Shown one piece after another: positions 25,175 to 34,293 of a DNA stretch of 64,000 bases (the first letter of the stretch is position 1; each line of letters starts with the position of its first letter). The stretch is from Taeniopygia guttata. Its lineage: Eukaryota; Chordata; Aves; Passeriformes; Estrildidae. Where the stretch lies: positions 67,656,014 to 67,720,013 of the forward strand of contig NC_133063.1 in assembly GCF_048771995.1 (NCBI RefSeq). Direction: 5' to 3'. A program made the position numbers and the translations under genes. The notes under the pieces are model-generated. The model saw only the letters and a list, made by a program, of their open reading frames with translations, had not been told where the DNA came from and searched no databases.

Positions 25175-27321
25175 CCTTTCAAAAGTATTTGTTTTCTAAC
25201 ATCACCATCCACTCATGTTTTGTGGTGTAAGCACCCACTTATGTAACAAACAAACATGCTCATGTGTTAACATTTTTTCTTAAGCCATCCAGAGATCTTG
25301 AAGAATTAGGTCAAATTCTAAATTCTGATCTCAAAATCCCATGAAGTTACAGATCCAGTTAGCCTTTGACTTCAGTTTGCACTTGAGATTGGTCTGTATC
25401 CTAAGACCTCTTGCAGCTGAAATTTCTGCTTTTCGTCCAACTAACCCTTATTACAGCACTTTGGTCAACACAGGGGCAGGAAGCTGTGAAATATTCATAT
25501 CCATTTGTGGAAAGGTCTGGAGAAACCCATGGTTGGTGTTCAGCAGAGATTTGACCACAGACCCCTGGTGTTCTCCAACCTGAAGTCTGCTGTGGCTCTC
25601 AACATCTCCTGATTTCCCCAGTTCCAGCTTGATTCCCAAGGGAACTTTTGTAGTATCCTCTGACATGCACTGAAATGAGCATCACTTGTTCTTTTGTGTG
25701 GTGTTCCATCAGCATATGCCCAAACTCTGTAGCAAAGGCAAATCAGCAACTTCTGGAGATGGCAGGGTTCAGTATCCTTGTTGTCAGCTTTTTGGTCAAC
25801 ACAGATGGTGGTCAGGGGTAAGACAAAAAGCAGAACTGTTTGCTTTTGGGGTTTTTTTAAAGTGTGGGAGGAACTTTTGCTTTAAAAAATAATGCTGTCT
25901 TGATGACTGCATTAGTCTAGATTTCAAGGAAGAAAAACATCATCTCCAAGCTGTAACAACCCAGGGCCTAAGCTTGTTTCTTGCTTTCATTGTGGTTAGA
26001 GCTCTGCTGAGGGCAGAGACCTCCCCTATCTTCATGCTCTCTGCCTTTACTTCTCGTTCTTTCCCCTTTATTCAGCTTCAGACACTCACACATGTTATTG
26101 AAACTGTTACGATTGCCATAATACCCCTTTCCTGCTCAGCTACCTCTGCCTTTTACCTTTCAAGGCCCCCATTAATAACCCTCACTATCATGACCCTATT
26201 GTAGTCTCCATCATCAGAGATACTGCTAAAGGCTGTGCTTCACTCTGCAGAAATCAAGGAGCTCTTCTACTCAGGCCCACATGTCACTCTCTCTGATTAT
26301 TCCTTTTGGTCTTCATTTTCCACAGCCTCCACTCCCTTTACAAAGTTGCCATGACAGGAAGCGCAGATAGGGTTTGATCTGAAGCTGTGCCACTCAGTCC
26401 TGTTATGGAACTAGGGTCTTCTCAACAGTGACATTCAGGGGGAAAAACATCCCTTTATTTCCCCTGGACAACTATAATTTGTAGAACAGATGTTTCAGTG
26501 AGTTACACACAACGATGTTTAGGTCGGAAAACAGTAATTATGGTCTAGCTCTATGAAATATGCATAGTAATTAACAATGATAGCTCTTCATGGACTGAAG
26601 TAACTGGGTTATATTATGGTGCTTTTTATTTGTTTTCCTAATCATCAGTCAAGTCCTGGATAAGGTGAAAAATCAGCTTTCTATTAAAATATTCAGTTCA
26701 TTTTCTATGCAGGCTTTTTTTTTTTTTTTTTTTCCTATGCAGCCAGCATTAAAGTTGCATTCCTTAACTATGTTTTAGGTAAGAGTACCAAAAAAAAAAA
26801 AAAAAAAACAAACCTCAAAATATTACATTTTGCAAAAGAACTTTAATAGCTGCAAAAACGTTGTTACTTAATTTGGTAGCAGCAGAAATACCTGCAACTC
26901 TATATTATTCAGTTTACAGTTACATTTCAAAAAATTGAGGGTGCCATTTACATAGCCATACTAACAAGGAGACATTCAAAAGTGGCTTAAAAGGGCCAAT
27001 TATTAGATATATTTCAAAATGAAGTATTAGTTTCCATGGGCCTACATGCTGCTGGTGGCCATCTCTTCAGCAACAACCACTTCTAACGTGCAAGCTAGCT
27101 ACTTGCAAAATGGCAGTCGAGCTTATTTGGGAATCTTCCAGCAGTGATGGAAGTGATGCAGTTTCAGTGTGATTCCATGCAAACTAAGCCTAAGGTTCCT
27201 TTTGTCTTCCTTAGAATTTGTCAGATGCAGAATTAATTCCACATTGTTTTATTACGTGAAGTCCAAGTAAGGCTTCAGAGATGCAGAGTGGGGCAGTTCT
27301 GTTACAAAAAGTCTATCTCTT
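25175..27321. other. Gene-free stretch with T19/A19 pair
   Basis: No exon was recognised. A T19 run (26715-26733) and an A19 run (26790-26808) face each other across 56 bp (separate entry). Confidence 0.45.
26715..26808. repeat. T19 ... A19 inverted homopolymers
   Basis: Nineteen T (26715-26733) and nineteen A (26790-26808) are separated by 56 bp and could pair as a hairpin. The T run is flanked by a direct repeat CTATGCAG (26705-26712 and 26735-26742). Confidence 0.85.
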
Positions 27322-27922
27322 TAGAATCATAGAATCATTTATGTTGGAAAAGACTTTTAAGATCAGCAAATCCAAACATAAAACCAGCACTGCCAGGTCC
27401 ACCACTGAATCATTTCCCTAGGTGCCACATCTCCATGTCTTTAGAATAATTCGAGCTATAGTGACCACTTCCCAGGCACCTTTTTCCAATGCTTGACAGC
27501 CCATTCGGTGTAGAAATTTATCCGAATATCCAATCTAAACCTTCCCTGGCACAGATTAAGGCCATTGCTTCTAGTCCTTTCACTTGTTACCTGGGAGAGG
27601 ACACCAGCCCCAGGCAGCCTCCTTTCAAGCAGTTGTAGAGAGTGGAAAGGTTTCCCTGAGCCTCCTTTTTTCTAGGCTAAACATCCCCAGCTCCCTCAGA
27701 CCTCCTCATAGGATTGGCGTTCCAGACCCTTCCCCAGCATCATGGCCTTTCTCTGGTTGTCATCCAGAGCTCGATGTTTTACTTAGAGTGAGGGGCCCAA
27801 AACTGAACACAGGATTTGAGGTGTGGCCTCACCAGTGCTGAGCATAGGAGGACAATCCCTGCCCTGCTCCTGCTGGCCACACCATTGCTGGTACAGGCCA
27901 GGGTGCCACTGGCATCCTCTAG
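27322..27922 (-). mobile_element. CR1 LINE 3' fragment
   Basis: The left edge is the reverse-complemented CR1 tail (TAGAATCATAGAATCA). It continues through 'CCCTAGGTGCCACATCTCCA', 'CTTCCCTGGCACAG', 'GTTTCCCTGAGCCTCCTTT' and 'CCAGGGTGCCACTGGC', all in order for a minus-strand CR1. About 600 bp remains. Confidence 0.9.
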
Positions 27923-28169
27923 CTAACAGTATGTTTTAGAGAGAACAATGGAGACTAAAGAGGAATAAGCCATTGGTGCAATGACATTGTGTTTGATTTT
28001 TGGTGTTTTGATAGAAATCTGAGCAGAAGTATCTCAGTGATAAGCTTCCCCATCTCATGGTATCATTTAAGCTAAATGAGAAAATTGAACAGTTCAAAAG
28101 GGTACTAATGATAACAATGGGGTACTGCATAGAAATTCTTCAGCATAACCATATCAAGTTAGATGGGGC

Positions 28170-28258
28170 TTTCTGCCATCTGGTTTAGTTGAAGATGCCC
28201 CTGCCTCTGGCAGGGTACTGGAAATAGACTATCTTTAAGCCATTCTATGGTTCTTTGA
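28170..28258 (+). mobile_element. CR1 LINE 3' remnant
   Basis: A short segment of the CR1 end: 'CTGGTTTAGTTGAAGATGCC', then 'CTGCCTCTGGCAGGG', then 'TTTAAGCCATTCTATGGTTC'. It is diverged and partial. Confidence 0.65.
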
Positions 28259-28259
28259 T

Positions 28260-30356
28260 AACCAGAGGTCATAAACTCTGGCTCTTCATTGTGATTCTCA
28301 TAAATATGGCTTGGAAATACATAGATATTTTTCTGCATTGAGCACAAATGACCACAAAAGCACAAGTCATCAACTCTGTGTGCATACAGATCACAAAAAG
28401 GCCTGAGGAATGCCTTTTTGTTAAGCTATAAACAACAGGCCCCTATGTCTATTGTCATCCTTTTGAAACCTTAATCAAGGAATATTATCACTGCATTTTC
28501 TGCCTCTCTAAATATTCTTCTCACTCTGGAAGAGATGTCTTTGGCAAGAAATAGCAGAAGTGTGTACTAAGACCACATCACCATGGTACAAAGATATCAT
28601 ATATAATCCACAGATATGAAGAAGGTTAATTCTGTTCACCATAGCACAGACTTGTAAAGCCACGAGTAATAACCCTTATTTAAGGAGAAAGATGTGACTT
28701 TCTGATCTAATTGTGCCTTATCCAGGCTCACAGCATACATCTGTTGTTTCTATCATATTGAATATAAAGGGTGAGTACTATAACTATGGTAATAGGTTAC
28801 TTCAATCTAACCACAGAACTGTAAATATAACATGTATTTATAAAGTACTGGAAAGGTGTCCAGATTAGCTCAGAGCAGTGCAACACTTAAATGGTGTTAT
28901 TGTTCACACTTAATTAAATACCTGATATTTTAGTTGTGCCAGAATTACATCCACAGCCTGCTACTGCCATTCAGTGGGAGTTACTGATATAACACTGTGA
29001 CAGCACACAGAGCAGGGTGCCAACACTGCCAAATATGAAGAGATCCTGAGAGAGAAGTCCGTGTCTATTTAAAGGTCTTGAAAAAGTTTTAAAACATACA
29101 AAAAAACCCACCACGGTATGTGACAAGGTCTGTTGCAAACAAAAAGAGTGTCCTACCACCACGAGGTTTTCTCTCTCCCAAGCTTTCCTTGACAGAGGGC
29201 TGCTCATCACCCTCATTTCTTGAAAGCCAGGAGAGTGCATATTTCTCTGTTGGTATGGTAGCAAGGCCCCACAATTAATCAAACTTTTTTGGTTAAACTT
29301 AACTGGTCTCAAGAAGGTCCTACAGCAATGAAAAAACCAGTGGCTTTCTTTTTATCTTGCCCTCAGCAATGCTGTAGATCAGACACCGCTTATTTCCAAA
29401 ATACTACATGAAGAAAAGTATTTTTAAAAGTTGGGTTCTCCAGCATGTAGCAGAAGGCCTACTACATAACACAGTTCTTTCAAAACCCACTTGCAATAAA
29501 GGGTTTTCAAATCAAAGCTGCTGCAAAGCATACAAATCTGTGCAAGAAGATTGGGGAAGAGGGTACTTCTGCGATTGGGAAAGGTACCCTTGCAGTTAAT
29601 CCATATCACAACAAATTATTATCAAATGATTGCCACACTCTTCCTAGGTTTGGCTTCAGCTGGAGCTAATGTTAGTGCACAACTTTGTGTCAGTTTCAAA
29701 AATGATTTTGAAGAGCTGTTGTTTATCAAGACAGTCAAGACAATCACAGAGGACAAAGGTGAGGAAATAAGAGATGTTTCCTAATGATCGTGTGCTGTAT
29801 ATCACAGCAAACTGCAAGTGGTGATACACTGTGCTGGTGATGAATGCCCCCACTCACTTACTCATTTGAGTAAGTGCCCAGCAAGGCAATGGCCTCATTG
29901 GTGGGGGTGTCAGGATGGTGAGAGTCCTTGCCTTGCCTTGCCTTGCCTTGCCTTGCCCTTCCCTCTTTTATAATGATTCTACTATGCTGCCTGTAAAGGA
30001 ATTCCTGCTATATTCCTCAAGCACATGGCACTGGCCTTATCAAAAATATACATCCTAGGCATTAAATTATTCTAGTTTAAGGTCAGTTTATCCTAGCTTC
30101 ACGTATAAGTTTTTCTACAAGCAGCATCTTGCCTTCAACAGGATAGTAACTTCCTTAGAACTTCTGTATGTCAGCCCAAGGATTTCCACACATGTAAGTA
30201 CCAGCAAAATAAGCATTTAAAAGTTTACCCTGCACGTAAAGGTACATGATTAAAATCATGCTTCCACTTGTACTAAATGTGAGCCTGTGTTAACCTAAGG
30301 AGGTCTAGGATAGAGTGTTAGCAGTGTTATTGCTATTTCAGCAGCACTTTTAACTG
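28260..30356. other. Gene-free stretch
   Basis: No exon or mobile element was recognised. It contains a pentanucleotide repeat at 29926-29955. Confidence 0.45.
29926..29955. repeat. (CCTTG)6 microsatellite
   Basis: Six uninterrupted CCTTG units, followed by degenerate C/T-rich sequence. Confidence 0.95.
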
Positions 30357-30482
30357 GAGTAGTGTTGTGGTGTGTTTTTCTTTATTTTGATACATTTGTT
30401 CAGCATCTGTTCACCCCCCCCCCCCCCAATCTCCTCCCTTCCCCAGTTGTCAATCTTCCCAAGCTCTTCCCTAACCCCCTCC

Positions 30483-30838
30483 TGTTGCCTTTATGAAAGA
30501 CAACCAAGGACCTGGTTCAGATGGCAGCACGGCGGCCTGGTCTCGTCCAAGCCACTCGGGCTAATCAACACACGCAGACACCAATATGGCAGACGGTTGA
30601 AAAGCGTTTATTATCCTATTTCGTGGGTTTATATAGGTTTAGGAGTCTTTGCTACGTCAGAGGGGGGTTTGGGGTCTCGGAGGATAGTGGGTAGTGGAAT
30701 TTTACCAGGACAGGTGTGGCTACATTCTTTTCTGACTCCTGGGGTTAGCAGATAAGCAGGGGGAGAGAGGGGGGGAAGGGGTCTGTCTTTCCGTGACATC
30801 CCGGTAATCTTCCGCTCCGCCTGTCCCTATCTGCCACA
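30483..30838 (-). repeat. Provirus 3' LTR
   Basis: This is the partner of 33474-33829, with the same length and about 99% identity. In the minus sense it starts TGTGGCAG. The box TATATAAA is at 30628-30635 and AATAAA at 30607-30612. In the 3' copy the polyadenylation signal would end the proviral transcript. The open frame on + at 30372-30755 is LTR sequence and not a gene. Confidence 0.92.
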
Positions 30839-30852
30839 TCTCCCCCCTCCTT
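30839..30852 (-). promoter_or_regulatory. Polypurine tract
   Basis: In the minus sense this is AAGGAGGGGGGAGA, immediately before the TGTGG start of the 3' LTR. It is the expected plus-strand DNA primer of the element. Confidence 0.88.
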
Positions 30853-30940
30853 ATCACATACAAAATGAGGTAGTTGTAGATAGAGGCATTGGAGTGAGGT
30901 ACAGACTTGTAACTTGTTAAGGAAAGGGTGGTTTAGTAGA

Positions 30941-31342
30941 TCAGGGTAGATTTTTTAAGGCAGGTGCTGAAGGCTTTAAAAGGTCTAGTCTTTGCTTATT
31001 TTGTAAAACTACTTTTGAAAGTGAAGAGATTGATTTTTTCAGATAGGAGATGGATTTTTTGATCCTCTGCAGGTCTTCGTCGATGGTCATTTGCAGCTGG
31101 GAGAGTCCGTGTTGCTGGGTTGCGATGGCTGAGACGCCCGTGGCGGTGCCAGCTGCTCCCAAGCCGAGTAGCATTGCGATAGTTATACCTGTGATGATTT
31201 TCTTTTTGTGGAGTCTGTTAGGTTTTTCGAGAAGATGGTATATCTTTTCGTCTGAGTGATGCAGGACTTTAGAAACAATTAGAACTTGAACACAGAAACT
31301 GATAGAGTTATTAAACTTGGCAAGGAACATATAAGGATTCAC
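30941..31342 (-). pseudogene. Env transmembrane-subunit fragment
   Basis: The 133-codon open frame on the minus strand is the clearest retroviral coding remnant. Residues about 50-75 are a hydrophobic Gly/Ala/Thr-rich stretch typical of a fusion peptide. They are followed (about 76-120) by a heptad-like helix with the LQNKQRLDLL segment, which corresponds to the conserved N-helix/immunosuppressive-domain region of retroviral TM proteins. The frame then runs into unrelated sequence (KPSAPALKNLP) and stops. The downstream disulphide-loop cysteines, second helix, membrane anchor and tail are missing, and the surface subunit upstream is not recognisable. It cannot be a functional Env. Context: it lies between the GC-rich cassette and the polypurine tract, the correct end of the provirus. 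Confidence 0.75.
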
Positions 31343-32049
31343 TCTGGGTTTTTGGCAAACTTACATTTTAAATGTGGATGGGACTATTTATTTATTGGTC
31401 TTCTGTGGGGAGTGTTTCACTTGCACTGGTGGGGGACACTGGTTGTGGAGTAATTGAAGGGGGTATTTAAAGCAATGATTTTGTAGAAAAAGGGGGTTTA
31501 ATATTATAGCAAAATTAATATGGGTTAGTCAGGTTTGATTTGGTTTCATTTAGGGTTAGTAAAATAGCTTCTAAACAGGCTGGCTATATGGAACACGAAG
31601 GATGGGGTATTTATTATGGTGACTTTTTTGAGCACTTTGTTACTTGTTGCACGACTCACTTAAATAGCTGATGAGGGTAGTGGCCTGGGCTAGCTTGTTT
31701 CTTTGGCTACAAGCTTGTAACAGTAAAATTGCATGAAGAAAGACACTGTGCATGTTTGGATCTTACCACCGTGGGATTTTCATGTGTTGTCTGGCAGTTT
31801 GGTGGTCTGTTATCTCTTTCTGGAGCAGGGGTGTGTGTGTCACTGGGATGGTTCACAAGCGTGCCCTGCAAACAGAACTCATAGCTTCTCATTAGTTTTG
31901 TTTTGAGGGTCAAGTTCGGTTGTTAGCAGTGGTGTGCAGCAGTGGCTCTCATGGTCTCACTACATGGGGGTTCTGACTGCCACAGAGGCAGCATGTCTCC
32001 TACATCTCCGGGGGCTTTCTCCTCACTTTCATAGCCAGGGCTACCCCGG
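31343..32049 (-). other. Proviral interior of unclear origin (env 5' region?)
   Basis: The segment lies between the Env fragment and the GC-rich cassette. In the minus sense it contains a splice-acceptor-like pyrimidine stretch ending in CAG at 31866 and a 68-codon frame (31707-31913). Neither shows a recognisable domain. The composition is similar to the Env part, so it is probably decayed or deleted env/pol sequence. Confidence 0.4.
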
Positions 32050-32121
32050 GGTCCCGTATCGGGGGCGTCTCTTGCTGACCCTGTGGCACGCGCGCCGCTT
32101 GCGGTGGGAGGGGGCTGGGTT

Positions 32122-32196
32122 CGCCCGCGCGCTCCCCCCCCGCCCGCGCGCTCCCCCCCCGCCCGCGCGCTCCCCCCCCGCCCGCGCGCTCCCGCC
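32122..32196. repeat. 19-bp GC-rich minisatellite, about 4 copies
   Basis: Units CGCCCGCGCGCTCCCCCCC start at 32122, 32141 and 32160, with a partial fourth at 32179. The three full copies are identical. Confidence 0.9.
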
Positions 32197-32715
32197 GGCT
32201 CGGAGGGGTCGGTAGAGCTGTTGCCAGGCTCCGCGCCGGAAATGAAATGCCAGCGTACTTCCGGGGCCCCGCGCCGTTTTGTTCGGCCCCGGGCTCGCTC
32301 CTCCCCGCGGGGGAGGGGCCGCTCCCGCCCCCCCGGCTCGCCGCACCCCTCGCGGGGGGTGGTTTTTGCCTTATATGGTGGCGGCTCCTGGCGCGGCCGC
32401 TGATTGGCTCTGTGTCCCGAGCCGCTCTCCGCCCCTTTCTCCCGCGCGCGCGCGTTCTTGAAGTCGCGCGGTGTCCGAGTTTTCGCGCCGGGACTGCCCG
32501 GGCCCCGCCCCTCTCTGCCGCCCCCGGCGCCATGTTTAAGGCGGCAGCGTGGCCACGCTGCTGTGTTTTTTCGGGCTGCGGCCCCCGCGCCCTGGGCTTT
32601 TCTCGCTAGCTCCCGCGAAAAGCGCCCCGCGCGCAGCTGTGCCTCCGGCAGCGGACTTTTGACCGGCGGCGGCGGCGGGACGTGTCGGCAAGCCGCGGCT
32701 TTTCGGGGCTTTTTT

Positions 32716-32782
32716 GCGGCGGGGGTTTCCCGGGGGTTTTTCGCGGCGGGGGTGTCCCGGGGGGCTTCTGCGGCGGGGTTCG
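32716..32782. repeat. About 27-bp G-rich imperfect tandem repeat
   Basis: Two adjacent units each begin GCGGCGGGGGT and contain a CCCGGGGG block; a partial third unit (GCGGCGGGGTTCGG) follows. The unit suggests replication slippage in G-rich DNA. Confidence 0.75.
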
Positions 32783-33012
32783 GCGCTGCTCCGCTCGGCG
32801 CGCCGGCGGGGAAGCGGCGCGGAGCCGCAGGTGGGTCCGATTCCCGGCGGGATCGGGGCCGCGCCGCTTGAAACGCGCCGCTCCGGCGGCAGCGCTGCCT
32901 CTGCCGGGCTGGGCTGGGCTCAGCTCTGCGGCGGGGCCGGGCTGCGCTCTGATCCGGGGAAGGGGTTGTCGCGCTGAGCCCTCTCGGGTCTCCGGTCCCG
33001 GGTGGACCCTCC

Positions 33013-33312
33013 TCAGGGACGGTCTGCGCTTTCGCCCCCCCCCCCGAGCTCGGGTTTGACTAATAAACACGTGCGCGCTGCATTCCGCGTCTTTTGTTTT
33101 TCTATTGCTTTGCGCGGGGTTTCTTTTACTTTGCTCCGTGCCGTAACGCTTTCGCCTGAGGATTTTGCCTCTCCGGCTAGCGTGGCTGTATACTGTTCCC
33201 ATATCCCCGGATGCATGGCATCCACTGAGCATTCGGCTGCTCCAAGCTCAGGCAGCCTTGCTATAGCAAGATAAAAGTTCCTGAGCTTAAACGCGATATT
33301 CCATTGCCTCAT
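33013..33312 (-). pseudogene. Gag N-terminal-like fragment
   Basis: The 99-codon open frame starts at the ATG at 33312-33310 and ends just past a long G run (33036-33046 on +). It follows the leader at the position where gag belongs. Residues about 35-45 hold a Trp followed by a Thr-Ala-x-Leu pattern that resembles the matrix region of alpharetroviruses; this is a weak match made by eye. A splice-donor-like GTAAGT (33315-33320, minus) lies directly upstream, which would suit a subgenomic env mRNA. From about 33060 leftwards the composition changes abruptly to GC-rich sequence, so the rest of gag is missing. No capsid or nucleocapsid motif is present. The call rests mainly on position; confidence in the product is moderate. 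Confidence 0.55.
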
Positions 33313-33451
33313 ACTTACGACCCATGCGACGCTGCCTATGACGCTCGCGGGTCCGGGGACGTCTCCCCTACGCCTGGGTACGGTTCCACCATCCTGGCCG
33401 CTGCTTCTGTCCAGGTGAAACCCGTCAGCCGGGCAAATTTTTCTTCTTTTG

Positions 33452-33470
33452 TCCCGGGTTTTCGGCACCA
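33452..33470 (-). promoter_or_regulatory. Primer-binding site, tRNA-Phe type
   Basis: On the + strand this reads TCCCGGGTTTTCGGCACCA, which is the 3' end of tRNA-Phe including CCA, except that there are four T where the tRNA has three. It lies three bases from the 5' LTR, the normal spacing for reverse-transcription priming. Confidence 0.85.
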
Positions 33471-33473
33471 GTA

Positions 33474-33829
33474 TGTTGCCTTTATGAAAGACAACCAAGG
33501 ACCTGGTTCAGATGGCAGCACGGCGGCCTGGTCTCGTCCAAGCCACTCGGGCTAATCAACACACACAGACACCAATATGGCAGACGGTTGAAAAGCGTTT
33601 ATTATCCTATTTCGTGGGTTTATATAGGTTTAGGAGTCTTTGCTACGTCAGAGGGGGGTTTGGGGTCTCGGAGGATAGTGGGTAGTGGAATTTTACCAGG
33701 ACAGGTGTGGCTACATTCTTTTCTGACTCCTGGGGTTAGCAGATAAGCAGGGGAGAGAGAGGGGGGAAGGGGTCTGTCTTTCCGTGACATCCCGGTAATC
33801 TTCCGCTCCGCCTGTCCCTATTTGCCACA
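33474..33829 (-). repeat. Provirus 5' LTR
   Basis: In the minus sense it starts TGTGGCAAATAGG and ends TAAAGGCAACA. A TATATAAA box lies at 33619-33626 and an AATAAA signal at 33598-33603, only about 16 bp downstream. This compact arrangement implies a short R region, as in alpharetroviruses. It differs from the 3' LTR by two substitutions and a compensating pair of 1-bp indels in a purine tract. As the 5' LTR it is the expected promoter of the provirus. Confidence 0.92.
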
Positions 33830-34293
33830 CCCTCCTCTCCAAGTTGTCAATTCTCCCCTTCCCTGCCCCTTTCTCCAGAACATTCCCTGTCATTCCTCCT
33901 AATCCCCTCCCCTGTTTGTAGAGCATTCCCTGTCTGTTTGGTGGGGCTCAACACCCTATTGGTTACTTTGTGTTACTCCCCTCCCCTGTTTCCCCTGATA
34001 GGTTTGTGATATGTTAGTCCCTCCTTAGATTCCTCCCCTGCTCTACCCCTCCTTTTGAGTTCCTGTATAAAACCTTCGTTGGCCCTCCCCAGAGGGTTTT
34101 GGGGCTCACTGAATACAACCACGCTGTTCACCCCCGAATCCCATGTTGCCTCCATCTGTCCCCGCGCCAACAACTGGGACTGCAGAGCTTCACAGGGGGA
34201 GCAGCCGCCCGTTCTCTTCCCTCTCGCCGCCCAGCACGCCACTGCTCGGGGTGTCGCAGCAAGAGAAGCTGCCTGCAAGATACTACAGAGTAG

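Larger units (their letters stand above)
32050..33060. other. GC/CpG-rich promoter-like cassette inside provirus
   Basis: About 1 kb is strikingly richer in G+C and CpG than all flanking DNA. Read in the minus sense (same as the provirus) it has a GC box (32503-32511), a second GC box (32429-32434), a CCAAT box (32403-32407) and a TATAA box (32371-32375), in the order and spacing of a cellular promoter. That predicts a start near 32340. An ETS-type CCGGAAGT lies downstream (32257-32264). On + there is a splice-donor-like CAG|GTGGGT at 32829/32830. It contains two minisatellite-like arrays and a (CG)6 run (32443-32454). No known exon was recognised. Open frames of up to 208 codons on both strands follow from the lack of AT-rich stop codons and have low-complexity Ala/Pro/Arg/Gly composition. 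A captured host CpG-island promoter is the favoured inference; a family-specific viral segment is the alternative. Confidence 0.7.
30483..33829 (-). mobile_element. Defective ERVK/alpha-like provirus with GC-rich insert
   Basis: Two 356-bp LTRs (30483-30838 and 33474-33829) flank about 2.6 kb. The same 6 bp, CCCTCC, lies outside each LTR (30477-30482 and 33830-33835), so this is one integration event. The polypurine tract (30839-30852) sits beside the left LTR and the primer-binding site (33452-33470) beside the right one, which fixes the orientation as minus. In the sense of the element the interior has a leader, a Gag-start-like fragment, a GC-rich non-retroviral-looking segment, an Env TM fragment and the polypurine tract. 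No protease, polymerase or integrase reading frame is visible. It is therefore non-autonomous and would need proteins in trans for movement. Confidence 0.9.
30363..34287 (+). mobile_element. Outer solo LTR, split by a younger provirus
   Basis: The element starts TGTTGTGG (30363) and ends GATACTACA (34287), with identical flanks GAGTAG at 30357-30362 and 34288-34293. Removing the nested provirus and its duplicated 6 bp (30483-33835) leaves about 572 bp. The left piece is 30363-30482 (including a C run at 30414-30427) and the right piece 33836-34287. The right piece has TATAAAA at 34066-34072 and a probable transcription start and U5 region downstream, so the LTR reads on +. The 6-bp duplication fits a class II (ERVK-like) element. 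No internal retroviral sequence belongs to it, so it is a solo LTR. Confidence 0.8.

Noticed and set aside
1..30000. Search for PIP5K1B exons expected on the left by synteny
   Set aside because: No kinase-coding exon or first-exon sequence was recognised on the minus strand.
30372..30755. 127-codon + frame
   Set aside because: It runs from the outer LTR into the proviral LTR and is antisense to the provirus; not a gene.
32000..33232. Long open frames on both strands (up to 208 codons) in the GC-rich cassette
   Set aside because: Stops are rare in very GC-rich DNA. The frames overlap in many registers and encode low-complexity Ala/Pro/Arg/Gly sequence without a domain.
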